A DNA stretch of 64,000 nt from an uncultured Dehalococcoidia bacterium. Its GTDB lineage: Bacteria > Chloroflexota > Dehalococcoidia > Lucifugimonadales > Lucifugimonadaceae. The notes under the pieces are model-generated. The model saw nothing but the letters and a program-made list of their open reading frames with translations. It searched no databases and had not been told where the DNA came from. Shown one piece after another: positions 16,375 through 26,395 of this stretch; position 1 is the first letter of the stretch; every line of letters starts with the position of its first letter. A program made the translations under genes and the position numbers. The DNA is taken from contig OY282385.1 of assembly GCA_958295935.1 (NCBI GenBank), positions 1,054,001 to 1,118,000 on the forward strand, read 5' to 3'.

Positions 16375-17193
16375 ATGAACCCCCCCTCGCCCGGCCATGA
16401 AAACGCAAAACGGCTGGACAAATTGATGGTAGAGCGCGGCATCGCCGAGTCCGGCCAACAGGCGCGAGCCATGGTGATGGCCGGGATGGTAGAACTGCCG
16501 TCGCGGCGAGGACGAGCCAGACCCACCCCCGGCATGAGCGTTCGACACGATCAGGAAATCCGGATCAAGAAAACGCCCCTCTACGTCTCGAGAGGCGGTC
16601 ACAAGCTAGCTCACGCCTTGGACGCGTTCAACGTAAACCCCGCCGGTATCACCGCGCTGGACGTGGGCGCCTCGACCGGCGGGTTCACCGACTGCCTACT
16701 GCAACACGGCGCAAAGCGCGTATACGCCGTCGACGTCGGCAGGGGACAGCTGCACCATAGGCTGCTGTCAGACCCCCGCGTAGTATCTATGGAACGGACA
16801 AACGCCCGAAACCCCTTTACTCTGCCGGAAAAAGTCGGCATCGTGACCGCCGACGTATCGTTCATATCGCTAAGGCTCGTACTGCCCACCGCAATGGCGC
16901 ACCTTCAACAAGGCGGACTGGTCATTGCCCTCCTCAAGCCACAATTCGAAACCAGCCCCGGCAACGTAGGAAAGAAAGGCGTGATAAAAGACCCTCTCGT
17001 GCACGCAGAGACCATCGGGCAGTTCGTGAAATGGGCTGTATCCCGACGGCTAAGGACGTTGAGCCTCTCCGCCTCTCCGCTCCTTGGTGACAAGGGCAAC
17101 CGAGAGTTCTTCTTCCTACTGAAACCGCAGCAAACCCCGGACAGCCGCCCCCCGGCTACCGAGCTCCTCTGCGCCGCTGTCTCCAACACCTGA
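16375..17193 (+). CDS. tlyA: TlyA-family rRNA 2'-O-methyltransferase / hemolysin-like protein
   Basis: 272 aa. An S4 RNA-binding domain (about residues 12-70: KRLDKLMVERGIAESGQQAR) is followed by an FtsJ-like methyltransferase domain: YVSRGGHKLAHALDAF, the SAM-binding loop DVGASTGGFTDCLLQ, VGIVTADVSFISLR and LLKPQFE. TlyA enzymes methylate the 2'-hydroxyl of cytidines in 16S and/or 23S rRNA, which affects capreomycin sensitivity. It stands alone on the + strand between two - strand genes; the 236-nt gap before it (16139-16374) carries a TTGACA at 16205-16210 without a good -10. Confidence 0.9.
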   Translation: MNPPSPGHENAKRLDKLMVERGIAESGQQARAMVMAGMVELPSRRGRARPTPGMSVRHDQEIRIKKTPLYVSRGGHKLAHALDAFNVNPAGITALDVGASTGGFTDCLLQHGAKRVYAVDVGRGQLHHRLLSDPRVVSMERTNARNPFTLPEKVGIVTADVSFISLRLVLPTAMAHLQQGGLVIALLKPQFETSPGNVGKKGVIKDPLVHAETIGQFVKWAVSRRLRTLSLSASPLLGDKGNREFFFLLKPQQTPDSRPPATELLCAAVSNT

Positions 17194-17224
17194 GCCGAGC
17201 TAGAAAACCCCGCCCGCGCTTCGC

Positions 17225-19066
17225 CTAGGCCCTCCTGCCAAGAGTACGATCCAGATTGAACGCCGCGCTGATCAGGGCCAAATGCGTAAAAGCCTGCGGA
17301 AAATTGCCCAACGCCTCGCCAGTAGGACCGATCTCCTCAGAGTAGAGGCCAAGGTGGTTGGCGTAACCCAGCATCTGTTCAAACATGAGCCTGGCCTTTT
17401 CCAGATACTCGCTATTCACGCTCCCAGCACGGGTGAGCGCCTCCACGAGCCAGAAAGTGCACATGTTGAAGGTGCCCTCCTCGCCCGTCAGACCGTCGGC
17501 AGGGTCATCAGGGTTGTACCTATAGACGAGGCCGTTGGAAACCAGCCCGCCGTTCTCGGGCGACCGATTGATAGCCTCCAAAGTGCTTAGCGAGCGCGGG
17601 TCCGAGGGTGAAAGAAAGAACACCATGGACATCATCAGGTTGGAGGCGTCCAGCCGATCGCTCCCGTAAAACTGGACGAAGGCCTGCATCGAAGAGTCCC
17701 AGCCGTTCTCCATGATGTCTTCGTATATGCGGTCTCGCACCTCGAGCCACCTGCTGCGGTCCGCAGGCAGGGACCGCTTGTCAGACAGCCGCAGCGCCCT
17801 GTCCAAAGCCACCCAGCACATCAGCTTCGAGTACACGAACTGCTGCTTCCCGCTGCGTACCTCCCAGATGCCATAGTCCCCGTCCTGCCAGTGGTCGCAA
17901 ACCCAGTTCACCAGACGACGCAGGCGCTTCCAGAAATCATAGGAGATGGGCGTACCGTATTTGTTGAACAGGTACACCGAGTCCATCAGTTCGCCGTATA
18001 TGTCCAGCTGAAGTTGATCGAACGCCCCGTTGCCTACACGCACGGGCCGGGAGCCGCAGTAACCCTCCAGGTGGTCGAGCGTCTCCTCGGAAAGTTCATG
18101 CAAGCCGTGTATGCCGTACATCACCTGCAGCGCGCCGTCGGCCGTCGCCTCCGCGCATCGAGCTTCCAGCCATTCCATGAACTGCGACGCAGCCTCCGTC
18201 AGACCAATTCGCATAAGCCCGTACACGGTGAAGGCAGCGTCCCTGATCCAGGTGTAGCGGTAATCCCAATTGCGCACCCCGCCCAGGGTTTCAGGCAGGC
18301 TCGTGGTAGGCGCGGCAACGATCGCCCCCGTCGGGGCATACGTCAGAAGCTTCAGTACCAGAGCAGAACGGTGAACCATCTCGCGCCACCTGCCAGAGTA
18401 GGTGGACTGCGATATCCATCTGCGCCAGTACGCGACGGTGGCCGCAAATTTCTCGTCTGCCCACGCAAATCCGCGCGAAGCGCGCCCACCGGACCAACCA
18501 TGGCCAACGTAGCTCAGCACGAACAGCGCGCTTTTGCCCTCTTCCAGAGTGAGGTCCACGACGGCCGACTCGCCGCTCGCCGCAAGAGGTTCGCTTGACC
18601 ACAGATCCAGACCGCCCGACTCTGACCTGAAGTAGGCGTCCCCGCCTGCCACTTCAACTGTGTGCGAGTCCAGGGCGTAGTTGAAAGCAGGCGTGCACTC
18701 CATGCGCAGGTTTGTGCTTCCCCTCACCCCCTTCACCATACGAATGATCACGTGCCCGCCCGCGTCGGGCGAGTCCCCGGCGCTGATGGGCATGAAGTCC
18801 ACCACCTCAGCCGCTCCCTCCGGGGACATGAAACGCGTGATCAGAACGTTCGTGTCGGGCAGGTAGTTCTGCCGGGAGCGGACGCCCTCCCCAACCGGGG
18901 CAATACGGAACCGCCCGCCCTTGGCGTCATCGAGCAGCGAGGCGAATATCGTCGAAGAGTCGAAGTGCGGGGCGCAAAACCAGTCGATGGAGCCATTGAG
19001 CCCCACGAGGGCCACGGTGTGAAGGTCGCCTATGACGCCATAGTCGCTTATGGGTTGGTAAGGCAT
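17225..19066 (-). CDS. Glycoside hydrolase family 15 (glucoamylase/trehalase-like)
   Basis: 613 aa from ATG 19066, chosen because [22 protein letters not shown] is the usual family N-terminus and AGCGAGG lies about 10 nt before it; the frame is open further up. A beta-sandwich N-terminal domain is followed by the (alpha/alpha)6 barrel: [20 protein letters not shown] (conserved substrate-pocket block) and [20 protein letters not shown] with the glutamate pair of the C-terminal active-site block. Bacterial members act on trehalose, malto-oligosaccharides or glucosides. No signal peptide is visible, so it is probably cytoplasmic. It follows a GT4 glycosyltransferase, hinting at storage-sugar or compatible-solute metabolism. 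Confidence 0.9.
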   Translation of the reverse strand: MPYQPISDYGVIGDLHTVALVGLNGSIDWFCAPHFDSSTIFASLLDDAKGGRFRIAPVGEGVRSRQNYLPDTNVLITRFMSPEGAAEVVDFMPISAGDSPDAGGHVIIRMVKGVRGSTNLRMECTPAFNYALDSHTVEVAGGDAYFRSESGGLDLWSSEPLAASGESAVVDLTLEEGKSALFVLSYVGHGWSGGRASRGFAWADEKFAATVAYWRRWISQSTYSGRWREMVHRSALVLKLLTYAPTGAIVAAPTTSLPETLGGVRNWDYRYTWIRDAAFTVYGLMRIGLTEAASQFMEWLEARCAEATADGALQVMYGIHGLHELSEETLDHLEGYCGSRPVRVGNGAFDQLQLDIYGELMDSVYLFNKYGTPISYDFWKRLRRLVNWVCDHWQDGDYGIWEVRSGKQQFVYSKLMCWVALDRALRLSDKRSLPADRSRWLEVRDRIYEDIMENGWDSSMQAFVQFYGSDRLDASNLMMSMVFFLSPSDPRSLSTLEAINRSPENGGLVSNGLVYRYNPDDPADGLTGEEGTFNMCTFWLVEALTRAGSVNSEYLEKARLMFEQMLGYANHLGLYSEEIGPTGEALGNFPQAFTHLALISAAFNLDRTLGRRA

Positions 19067-19130
19067 TGGACGTACCTCGCTTGTCCCTTGTATACGGTGC
19101 CGCAGGATCCACGCGACTCCGAATTCTACG

Positions 19131-20354
19131 TTAGCCCGCGGCCAGAGAACCCGCCAAGGCGGCGCGCATTCCGACCGCGTCAAACACGTCCATCAGCTTG
19201 TCCACTGTTGCATCCCACGTGAGGGTCTCCGCGTGCGCCCTCGCGGCCATTCCCATCGCACCGCGCAGGCCGTCGTCCGTGAGCAGCTTCTCCACACTAT
19301 CTACGAAAGGACCCGGACAGCGCCAAGGAATCAGGAAACCCGTCTCGCCGTCTTTCACCACGCAAGGAAGCCCTCCCACTTTGGACGCCACCACCGGCGT
19401 ACCGCAGGCCGAGGCCTCAAGCGCAGCAAGGCCAAAACTCTCGTAGTACGAGGGCAGTACGCATACGTCCGCGGCGTTGTAGTAGTCGGGCAACCGATCC
19501 CTGGACATCGAGCCGAGGAACGTGGTAAAGGAAGCGGCCCCAAGCTCTGACGCCAAGCTCTGCAGACGGGCCAACTCCGGGCTGTTGGCGTAACCCCCGG
19601 CTATCAGCAACCGGATTCCCATTGTGCGGCTCAACGCAGCGCTTGCCTCCAGCAGGATGTCCACGCCCTTCAACCGTTCAAGTCTGCCGACGTACAGCAC
19701 GGTCTTTTCTTCACGCATACCCAACCGCTTTCGAGCCGCAGACTGGCCGGATGGACGAAAACGGTCTGTATCCACACCCGGCGGAATGATCTCTATCCGG
19801 GCAGGGTCCGTATGGTAGTAACGAGCCGCAGCATCGCGCTCGTGTTCGGTCCAGACCACGACGCGGTCCGCACCCGCCGCAATCCTGGCCTCCGAATCGG
19901 CGCGGACGGGCAGATCCCACTCGCCCGGTCGGGCCCTGCGCTTCAACTCCGCCAGAGTGTGGAAACTGGTCACGTGCGGGATGCCCAGAATCCGACGAAG
20001 ACGTAGCCCCACCAGCCCGCTGAGCCAGTAATGGGAAATGATTATGTCGTACCTGCTCCCTTCGCGCCGGAGGAACTCCAGCAGCCGCTCGGTGAACAGC
20101 GGCAGGAAAGGATAGGTCTCGTGCTTGCTCGCCTCCACAGGGCCGGCGTCGAGGTGAATCAGGCGAGCCCCAGGACCCAGCTCTATGCACTGTGGGTCGT
20201 CAGGATCATGCCGACGAGTGAACACGTCCACCTGTGCGCCGCGCTCGGCAAGCCGCTTGGCGGTCTCCAGAACGTAAACGTTCATTCCGCCCGCGTCCTG
20301 TTCCCCAGCCTGCACCACAGGACAGCCGTGGACGCTTATCGCAGCAATTCTCAT
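19131..20354 (-). CDS. GT4-family glycosyltransferase (MshA/sucrose-synthase-like)
   Basis: 407 aa. N-terminal Rossmann half begins [28 protein letters not shown], with the GGMNVYV loop that binds acceptor and phosphate in MshA and sucrose-phosphate synthase relatives. The C-terminal half has [19 protein letters not shown] and the E-x7-E region [23 protein letters not shown]. This is a retaining GT-B enzyme using a nucleotide sugar. The acceptor is unclear; MshA-like activity, sucrose or glucosylglycerate synthesis are all possible. It lies 64 nt upstream of the GH15 gene in the same direction. Confidence 0.88.
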   Translation of the reverse strand: MRIAAISVHGCPVVQAGEQDAGGMNVYVLETAKRLAERGAQVDVFTRRHDPDDPQCIELGPGARLIHLDAGPVEASKHETYPFLPLFTERLLEFLRREGSRYDIIISHYWLSGLVGLRLRRILGIPHVTSFHTLAELKRRARPGEWDLPVRADSEARIAAGADRVVVWTEHERDAAARYYHTDPARIEIIPPGVDTDRFRPSGQSAARKRLGMREEKTVLYVGRLERLKGVDILLEASAALSRTMGIRLLIAGGYANSPELARLQSLASELGAASFTTFLGSMSRDRLPDYYNAADVCVLPSYYESFGLAALEASACGTPVVASKVGGLPCVVKDGETGFLIPWRCPGPFVDSVEKLLTDDGLRGAMGMAARAHAETLTWDATVDKLMDVFDAVGMRAALAGSLAAG

Positions 20355-20437
20355 TCCTTGGGGCTTTTCATGGATTGGGCAAAAGTGGAAGGGGAGTACC
20401 CCGGTAGGTCGGCATTCAATATCTCTCGCGAGCCGTC

Positions 20438-21454
20438 TCAGCGGTCCGCCGTAAGCTTGAAGAGTGTGCGGTCCTTGCCGCCCAGACGGTATTTATAAGG
20501 CTCGTCGCCGCGCATGAAGTCAAAGATCGATAGACCTTCCTGAATGGAACGACGGATATTGTATGCGTGGTTCAACAATCCCGCTGCGAGATACCGAAAC
20601 TCTGGATCGTAGCCGGAGTTGTACAGGTAGCGGGCCCCGCCCCAGACGAAGGAAAGAGACGCCGCTATGCGCACCCCGTTCATCTCCACGAAACTGAGCC
20701 GCGAGATGCCATCTGACGCCAGTCGCACCGTGACGCGACGGAAGAACCGCTCCCGCTCTGAGGACATGAACTCCGCTTTCTGTGGATTGCTCTTCCTGTG
20801 AAGAACAAGGAAGTCGTCCATCCCCTCCGCGATATCGTCCGATTCGGACAACTCGTAATCACGTATCGCCCCGGCGCGCTCCAAACGACGCAACTTTCGA
20901 CGCAACTCATGGCGGTTCTTCCTGCTGAGGCGCGCCAGGTACTCCTCCCACGTGCCCGGCAACTCCAGGCGGGGAGCCGCGTCCTCGCGGTCCATCGACA
21001 CCGACCAATCGTAAGCACGGCACGTACCCGGAAGATATTCCGCCGCAAGGGAATCCCCGGGAAGAGAAGTGAACTCTAGCCGGGTGATGCTACTGTCCCC
21101 GGACAGGTGGTGAACAAGCTCGTCGGCCGCAGCAGGCGAGAAGGCTTCTGCGCCTTTCGGAAGAATGAAGTCATGGTAGTCGAATAGGTCGGTACCCCCG
21201 AGGAACGCAGCCACACCGTCCCGCACGTAGAGCGGAGCCACCAAAACGGCCTCGCCGCGACCGTCCCGGACGGACAACAGCTTCAGCTCACCGCCGCCGC
21301 AAATCTCCTCCCACCAGGCCCGGAGCCATTCCGGATGGTCGAAGAACGTACCGCAGCCGCACGAATCCCGCACCAGCTCAGCGAGCGACTCGAACGTCTC
21401 TTCCGACGCCGCAACCATGCAGCTCAAACCAGGTCCCTCCGGGAAGCGGCTCAC
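20438..21454 (-). CDS. GNAT-like protein of the CelD/FemAB type
   Basis: 338 aa. It has the layout of BioF2/CelD-like acyltransferases: FFDHPEWLRAWWEEICGGG near the N-terminus, LARLSRKNRHELRRKLRRLER in the centre, and SFVEMNGVRIAASLSFVWGG with YLYNSGYDPEFRYLAAGLLNHAYNIR and FDFMRGDEPYKYRLGG at the end. The family joins acyl or aminoacyl groups to sugars or peptides of envelope polymers; the substrate here is not known. It lies 83 nt upstream of the GT4 gene in the same direction. Confidence 0.82.
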   Translation of the reverse strand: MSRFPEGPGLSCMVAASEETFESLAELVRDSCGCGTFFDHPEWLRAWWEEICGGGELKLLSVRDGRGEAVLVAPLYVRDGVAAFLGGTDLFDYHDFILPKGAEAFSPAAADELVHHLSGDSSITRLEFTSLPGDSLAAEYLPGTCRAYDWSVSMDREDAAPRLELPGTWEEYLARLSRKNRHELRRKLRRLERAGAIRDYELSESDDIAEGMDDFLVLHRKSNPQKAEFMSSERERFFRRVTVRLASDGISRLSFVEMNGVRIAASLSFVWGGARYLYNSGYDPEFRYLAAGLLNHAYNIRRSIQEGLSIFDFMRGDEPYKYRLGGKDRTLFKLTADR

Positions 21455-21526
21455 AGTTCAGCCCCACTCAGAAGGGGTATTGGCGCGGGGGGTTCAAGAT
21501 ACTCTACAAGTCCCTGTGGAGTCACC

Positions 21527-22603
21527 TTACCGCCAGCCTCCGGCGTCAACAGACAGCATCGAAGCCACCGCTTCGAGGTCCGGCGCCACGTACTCCATTT
21601 CGACCAACGCCCGGCTTTCAGCCGTGCCAGGGTCTTTGAGGCCGTTGCCGGTAAGTACGCACACCGCGGTCTTGCCCTTTACTTCAACCCCCAGATCCGG
21701 CAGGCGCATCAGCCCGGCCACGGAGGCCGCCGAAGCCGGCTCGCAGAACACACCTTCCTCCCTCGCCAGACGAAGGTAGGCCGAAAGAATCTCCTCATCG
21801 GCTACCATGTCGATCATACCCCCGGATTCATCGCGCACCCGATTGGCGCTCTCCCAATTCGCCGGATTCCCGATACGGATCGCAGTAGCCACCGTCTCAG
21901 GATTGTCGACTCGCCGCCCCAAGGCTATCGGCGCAGAGCCGGAGGCCTGGAAACCCATCATCCGAGGCAACTTGCGGGACAGGCCGGCTTTTGCATATTC
22001 GTTGAAACCCAGCCAGTAGGAAGTAATGTTCCCGGCGTTGCCCACAGGAACGCATAACATGTCCGGAGCATCTCCAAGATCGTCCACGACCTCGAAAGCC
22101 GCAGTCTTCTGCCCCTGGATTCGATATGGGTTGAGTGAATTGACAAGCTCGATATCCAATATGTCCACCAGCCCCATGACGGTCCGGAAAGCGTCGTCGA
22201 AGTTGCCGCCGACGGCCAGGATGCGGGCGCCGTAGGCCATCGCCTGAGCCAGCTTGCCAAGTGCCACCTCGCCGGCAGGCACCAGCACGAGGGTCTCCAG
22301 ACCATAGCGAGAGCCATACGCCGCGGCCGAGGCGCTAGTGTTGCCGGTAGAGGCGCAGATGACCCTCTCGCGGCCCGTCTCCAGCGCACGCGCGATAGCC
22401 ATAGCCATCCCGCGGTCCTTGAAGGAACCGGTCGGATTGCACCCCTCCAGCTTGAAGTACAGCCCCTCGCAACCCAACATCGGACCGATGCTGCGGGAGC
22501 GCACCAAGGGAGTGCCGCCCTCGCCCAACGTAACTTCCGGCGTGGAGCCGCTGACAGGCAGAAAGTCCTTGTAGCGTCCTATTACACCCGAGAACATACC
22601 CAA
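21527..22603 (-). CDS. thrC: Threonine synthase
   Basis: 358 aa. A fold-type II PLP enzyme that turns O-phosphohomoserine into threonine. The PLP lysine is K62 in NPTGSFKDRGM; CASTGNTSASAAAYG binds the cofactor phosphate and side group, and the glycine loop PVGNAGNITSYW follows. The length and the start (MGMFSGVIGRYKDFLPV) match the family. It lies 50 nt downstream of hom in the same direction, so the last two steps of threonine synthesis are together. No homoserine kinase gene is in the window. Confidence 0.95.
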   Translation of the reverse strand: MGMFSGVIGRYKDFLPVSGSTPEVTLGEGGTPLVRSRSIGPMLGCEGLYFKLEGCNPTGSFKDRGMAMAIARALETGRERVICASTGNTSASAAAYGSRYGLETLVLVPAGEVALGKLAQAMAYGARILAVGGNFDDAFRTVMGLVDILDIELVNSLNPYRIQGQKTAAFEVVDDLGDAPDMLCVPVGNAGNITSYWLGFNEYAKAGLSRKLPRMMGFQASGSAPIALGRRVDNPETVATAIRIGNPANWESANRVRDESGGMIDMVADEEILSAYLRLAREEGVFCEPASAASVAGLMRLPDLGVEVKGKTAVCVLTGNGLKDPGTAESRALVEMEYVAPDLEAVASMLSVDAGGWR

Positions 22604-22653
22604 ACGTCCAAGAGGATTCCGAATTGCCGGACTGAAACGCCTCGGCGCTCCGC

Positions 22654-23970
22654 CTAAGGCGCCTGGGAGTAACTCTCCACCCGGATGAGGTTGTCGAGGC
22701 TGTCCACGGCATCGAGCTGCCGCAACCGGGCGGCAGCATCCTGCATGTTAGCCTCTCTAGCCGGATGCGTCATTATCACCAGGTCCGCGGTTCCACGCTC
22801 CTCGCTGTTGTCCATCTGTAATACCGAGTGGATGCTGATCAAGTGATCGCCCAGCACGCCTGCGATCCGGGCAAGCACCCCCGCCCGGTCCTGCGCGGTT
22901 ATCCGCAGGTAGTACTGCGAGGTGAGCGAACTCATGGGCAGGAGATCCAGGCTGGGCGACCCATCCCCAGGCCCTGGATAAGCGCTGTAACCCGCCTCCA
23001 TCCCATTCACCACGCGCCACACGTCCCCAAGTACCGCGCTCGAAGTGGGCGCAGGCCCTGCTCCTCTGCCCTGTAGCCAGAGCGGCCCCACCAGGTCCCC
23101 CTCGATCTCGACCGCGTTGAGAACGCCGTTAACCCCGGCCATAGGCACGTTCACCGGCACCAGCGCCGGATGCACCCGCACGAGCAGCCCGCCGTCCTCG
23201 CGCTGCGCTACGGCAAGCAGCTTGATGGTGTATCCCAGTTGACGGGCGTAGTTGAAGTCAAGCGCGCTGATCCCGCGGATCCCCTCCCGATGAATGGCAT
23301 CCACCGGGGTACGCGTGCCGAACGCCAGCCAGGCGAGTATGGCAATCTTGTAGGCAGCGTCGAACGCGTCCACGTCGTTCGTTGGATCCGACTCCGCATA
23401 ACCCAGAGACTGCGCCTCGGAAAGAGCGTCGGAAAACTGCGCGCCATCGGCCGCCATGCGCGTCAGAATGTAGTTCGTCGTACCGTTGATCACCGCCCTG
23501 ATGCTGCGAACCTTATTGGCCACCAGATCCCTTGAAAGAGGGCCCAATATAGGTATGCCGCCGCCCACGCTGGCCTCGAAGTAGAGCTTCGCGCCATTCT
23601 CCGATGCCAAACGGGACAGAGACTCCCCATGCCTCGCGATGACTTCCTTGTTCGCCGTTACCACGTGCTTACCCGCGCTCAAAGCCCGTTCCAGCAAACC
23701 GCGTGCAGGTTCCTCGCCCCCCATGAGCTCGATGACGACCTGTATCTGAGGATCCCCGACCACGCCGCACGGGTCCGTGGTAATCACTCCGTCCGGCAAA
23801 GTGACCGGACGAGCCCGGTTCGGATCGCGCACGAGAGCCCGGCGCAACTCCAGTGAAGCGCCGGGCGCGGCGGAGCGAGAAGCTCCTGACTGTATCGCCG
23901 TTGCAACGGCAGACCCGACGGTCCCCAAGCCAAGGAGACCTACCCCGATCCGTCCCGGTTGGCCGGTCAC
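22654..23970 (-). CDS. hom: Homoserine dehydrogenase
   Basis: 438 aa. The start is set at GTG 23970, which overlaps the stop of the upstream PPIase gene by 4 nt (GTGA) and places the Rossmann loop GVGLLGLGTVGSA at its usual distance from the N-terminus; a longer frame runs to 24066. Catalytic-domain features: VVTANKEVIARHG, FEASVGGGIPILGPL, GTTNYILTRM, YAESDPTNDVDAFDAAYK. The C-terminal domain is an ACT domain (YYLRITAQDRAGVLARIAGVLGDH), the usual site of threonine feedback. It makes homoserine from aspartate semialdehyde. Confidence 0.95.
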   Translation of the reverse strand: MTGQPGRIGVGLLGLGTVGSAVATAIQSGASRSAAPGASLELRRALVRDPNRARPVTLPDGVITTDPCGVVGDPQIQVVIELMGGEEPARGLLERALSAGKHVVTANKEVIARHGESLSRLASENGAKLYFEASVGGGIPILGPLSRDLVANKVRSIRAVINGTTNYILTRMAADGAQFSDALSEAQSLGYAESDPTNDVDAFDAAYKIAILAWLAFGTRTPVDAIHREGIRGISALDFNYARQLGYTIKLLAVAQREDGGLLVRVHPALVPVNVPMAGVNGVLNAVEIEGDLVGPLWLQGRGAGPAPTSSAVLGDVWRVVNGMEAGYSAYPGPGDGSPSLDLLPMSSLTSQYYLRITAQDRAGVLARIAGVLGDHLISIHSVLQMDNSEERGTADLVIMTHPAREANMQDAAARLRQLDAVDSLDNLIRVESYSQAP

Positions 23971-25145
23971 GGCGCCGACTGGAAACCCGGGCCAAGACCG
24001 GGAAACCCGGATTCGGGCGTCGGGGTTGGCCGGATAGACGCTATGGCCACCTGCCGGTTCACCCATGCATATATGCGGTCATTCAGCTCCATGTAAAGAT
24101 CAAACTCGCGCCGATGTTCGTTCAGATACGAGGCAAGAGCGTTGTCAGTCAGCTTTTCAAACTGGGTGTCAGTGACCTCCCGCGCCTCAGCCGCCTCGGT
24201 CACGACGTAAACCACGATCTGCCGCGACTCAGAATCGAATTGAGGCGGACTGGGTTCTCCCAACGGCAGGAAGCGCTCCCCGTCTTCATCCACTCCAAAC
24301 AGCATCCGATCCAGTGTTTCGTGAACGCCCTCCGGGAACCATCCCACCTCGCCGCCCGTGCGCTGCACCGCCGGATCAATGGAAAACTCCCGCGCAATCT
24401 CCTCCACAGGCGTCCCCCCTGTAATCCCCCGGTTCACGCGCTGAAGACCCTGCTCGTCAGTCTCTGACAACCTGATCTCGTACAACCGAACCTGGGGATG
24501 AATCCTCGGAACGTCCGTACCGATGGCCGCGCGCACCTTGTTCCGAAATACCTCCTTCCGCACGAATCCCCTGAAGACCTCTTCAGAAAGGCCCACGTTG
24601 TTCAGGAACTGCCGCTTGCGTTCCGCCAGGTTCGCCTGGTACTCCGCGGTCTCCCGCTCAGCAGCGTCCTCCGGGAGGATCTGGAGCCGGTATTCCACCT
24701 CCAGATCCACCTCTTCCGGGGATACGGAAATACCCAGTTGAGGAGCCAGCTTGAAGGCGATCTCGTTGTCCTGTATGTCCTGCAGCGCCTCGAACAGCGA
24801 CGTGCCCAACTCGAACTGCTGACCAAGCTCTTCCGTAAGACGCTGGCGATACCTGATGAAGTCCACCACGTCGCCGCGCGTGTAGGTGGAGTCCTCCACC
24901 CGCACCGCAACCTCCCGAGGAGGCAGCATGAAAGTCGTAACGAATTCGTAAATCGGGAAAGCGAGCAGGCACACGAGCAGCACGCTGCCCCCGATGATCC
25001 ACGGCCTCGAACGCAACCGGCTTCTGTGCTGCGCGGCAAGAAGCTCCCTGCGGCCAGGGCCCCGGCGGGTGATGCTGCGCTCGCCGGGCTCGTACCGGTC
25101 CGGGGAGTCCGCTTCCTGCTCCGGTCGGCGGTCTTCCTCACTCAA
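23967..25145 (-). CDS. SurA-like membrane-anchored peptidyl-prolyl isomerase
   Basis: 392 aa. A cytoplasmic, charged N-terminus precedes one membrane helix (about residues 49-70, WIIGGSVLLVCLLAFPIYEFV), so the bulk is outside the membrane. An N-terminal SurA-type helical domain (TRGDVVDFIRYRQRLTEELG and on to about 200) is followed by a PPIC rotamase region (EIRLSETDEQG, EIAREFSIDPAVQRTGGEVGWFPEGV). It probably assists folding of exported proteins. The stop overlaps the GTG of hom by 4 nt, although the functions are unrelated. Confidence 0.85.
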   Translation of the reverse strand: MSEEDRRPEQEADSPDRYEPGERSITRRGPGRRELLAAQHRSRLRSRPWIIGGSVLLVCLLAFPIYEFVTTFMLPPREVAVRVEDSTYTRGDVVDFIRYRQRLTEELGQQFELGTSLFEALQDIQDNEIAFKLAPQLGISVSPEEVDLEVEYRLQILPEDAAERETAEYQANLAERKRQFLNNVGLSEEVFRGFVRKEVFRNKVRAAIGTDVPRIHPQVRLYEIRLSETDEQGLQRVNRGITGGTPVEEIAREFSIDPAVQRTGGEVGWFPEGVHETLDRMLFGVDEDGERFLPLGEPSPPQFDSESRQIVVYVVTEAAEAREVTDTQFEKLTDNALASYLNEHRREFDLYMELNDRIYAWVNRQVAIASIRPTPTPESGFPGLGPGFQSAP

Positions 25146-25242
25146 TGATCAGCCTCCAGCGGGGGCGATGGGGATCGGGTGCGCCGCGCACCCGGACGCC
25201 GATAGATCGGCGACTGGCCAACTGTATAGACCCTCAGTCTTT

Positions 25243-25863
25243 CTAAGATGAGCCGGAACCAGATCCCGAGGCTCCCTCTCCCTGTATAACGTCCTCCGCA
25301 GGGCTGGTGGATTCCCCGCCGCCTACAGCGGCGGACGATACGGTTGCAACCTGCTCGGCCGGCCCTGCGGGCTCAGGCTCGCTTGCCGGGAGAGCCGGGT
25401 CAGGCGCCTCTACCGCGTCCTCCGGACTGGAGTCCTGCGTCTGCGCGGGTGGCAGGGTTTCGTCGACCGCCTTCTCATCGTCGGAAACCTGGGAAGACTG
25501 TGACCCCTGAGGCGTGCGCGGTGCAAGGTTGTTCGTCACTCTCGTGTGATCCGGCGCATAGGGGAGAAGGGCCATGAATCTGGCTCGGAGAATGGCGCGG
25601 CGCACCACGCGCTGATGCTTCGCGCAAGCCCCGCTCTTCTTACCGGAATCGATCCGAGCCCGGTCGGAGACATAGCGCCGGAGACGATTTACCGCCTTGT
25701 AATCAATCGAGTCAATGTGGTCCACGCAGAAGTGACACACGCGCCGGCCGCGCCTGAAACCTCCTCGCCGGCCGCCACCGCGGAACGGCCCGCCGCGCGG
25801 ACGGGAGCCCTGAGAGGGTCTGGACTGCGTGGACGTCTGTTGTGAAGGTCTGGAGGTGGTCAT
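25243..25863 (-). CDS. rpsR: 30S ribosomal protein bS18 with long acidic C-terminal tail
   Basis: 206 aa against about 75-95 for ordinary bS18. The core lies at about residues 40-105: CHFCVDHIDSIDYKAVNRLRRYVSDR and GACAKHQRVVRRAILRARFMALLPY. Cysteines 43, 46 and 80 with H83 form the zinc-type variant. The first 40 residues are Gly/Arg-rich. Residues 115-206 are a low-complexity tail rich in Ser, Pro, Glu, Asp and Ala, ending in a Gly-Ser run. bS18 pairs with bS6 on the 30S platform; here it is in the usual rpsF-ssb-rpsR cluster, 85 nt after ssb. Start ATG 25863; see the tandem duplication just upstream. Confidence 0.92.
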   Translation of the reverse strand: MTTSRPSQQTSTQSRPSQGSRPRGGPFRGGGRRGGFRRGRRVCHFCVDHIDSIDYKAVNRLRRYVSDRARIDSGKKSGACAKHQRVVRRAILRARFMALLPYAPDHTRVTNNLAPRTPQGSQSSQVSDDEKAVDETLPPAQTQDSSPEDAVEAPDPALPASEPEPAGPAEQVATVSSAAVGGGESTSPAEDVIQGEGASGSGSGSS

Positions 25864-25885
25864 TTCAGAGAGTGGTCATTTCAGA
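25856..25885 (-). repeat. 14-bp tandem duplication (16-bp period) over the rpsR start
   Basis: The unit gtggtcatttcaga occurs at 25856-25869 and again at 25872-25885. Each holds an ATG on the - strand. The upstream one (25879) opens a four-codon frame MTTL ending at a TGA one base before the real rpsR ATG (TGAAATG), so a minicistron could affect rpsR translation. Confidence 0.8.
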
Positions 25886-25948
25886 ATAATGGCGGTGTGA
25901 CAAACGGTTTGAAACGGAGACGTAGCCGGGAAGAAAAGCCGATTCGTC

Positions 25949-26395
25949 TTACCAAGGCAGATCCTCGACGCTCTCCGCATCTTCCCCGGGCGGAGACCAT
26001 TGCCCACCTGACCTAGCGCCTGACCTGGGCTGATAATCGTCCCCCGCGCCCGGCGCCCCAGTCCTGCCAGGCCGGTCCAGGAACAGCACACGGAAAGCGT
26101 TCACCTCATTAACGAAACGAGTCTGGCCGTCATTTCCCTGGTAGGTGCGGCTCCGAAGCCTCCCATTGACAAATACCTTACTGCCCTTCACAACGTACTG
26201 GTTCACCTGCTCGGCGAGCCTGTCCCAGGCTGCAACCCTGAACCATTCCGTCTCGTCCTGCCCTTCTCCATCCTGCCTGTTGCGCCGGTAGTTCACGGCA
26301 AGGCTGAAGTTTGTGACCGCTGAACCGCTGGGCGTATACCGCATCTCCGGGTCGCCGCCTACGTTTCCGATAAGTAAGATCTCGTTGAGACTCAT
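25949..26395 (-). CDS. ssb: Single-stranded DNA-binding protein
   Basis: 148 aa. OB-fold over residues 1-110: MSLNEILLIGNVGGDPEMRYT, VTNFSLAVNY, ETEWFRVAAWDRLAEQV, YVVKGSKVFVNGRLRSRTYQ. A Gly/Ser/Pro-rich linker leads to an acidic tip ESVEDLPW, the protein-interaction tail, though it ends in Trp where most end in DDIPF or similar. The start overlaps the rpsF stop by 4 nt (ATGA at 26392-26395). Confidence 0.95.
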   Translation of the reverse strand: MSLNEILLIGNVGGDPEMRYTPSGSAVTNFSLAVNYRRNRQDGEGQDETEWFRVAAWDRLAEQVNQYVVKGSKVFVNGRLRSRTYQGNDGQTRFVNEVNAFRVLFLDRPGRTGAPGAGDDYQPRSGARSGGQWSPPGEDAESVEDLPW

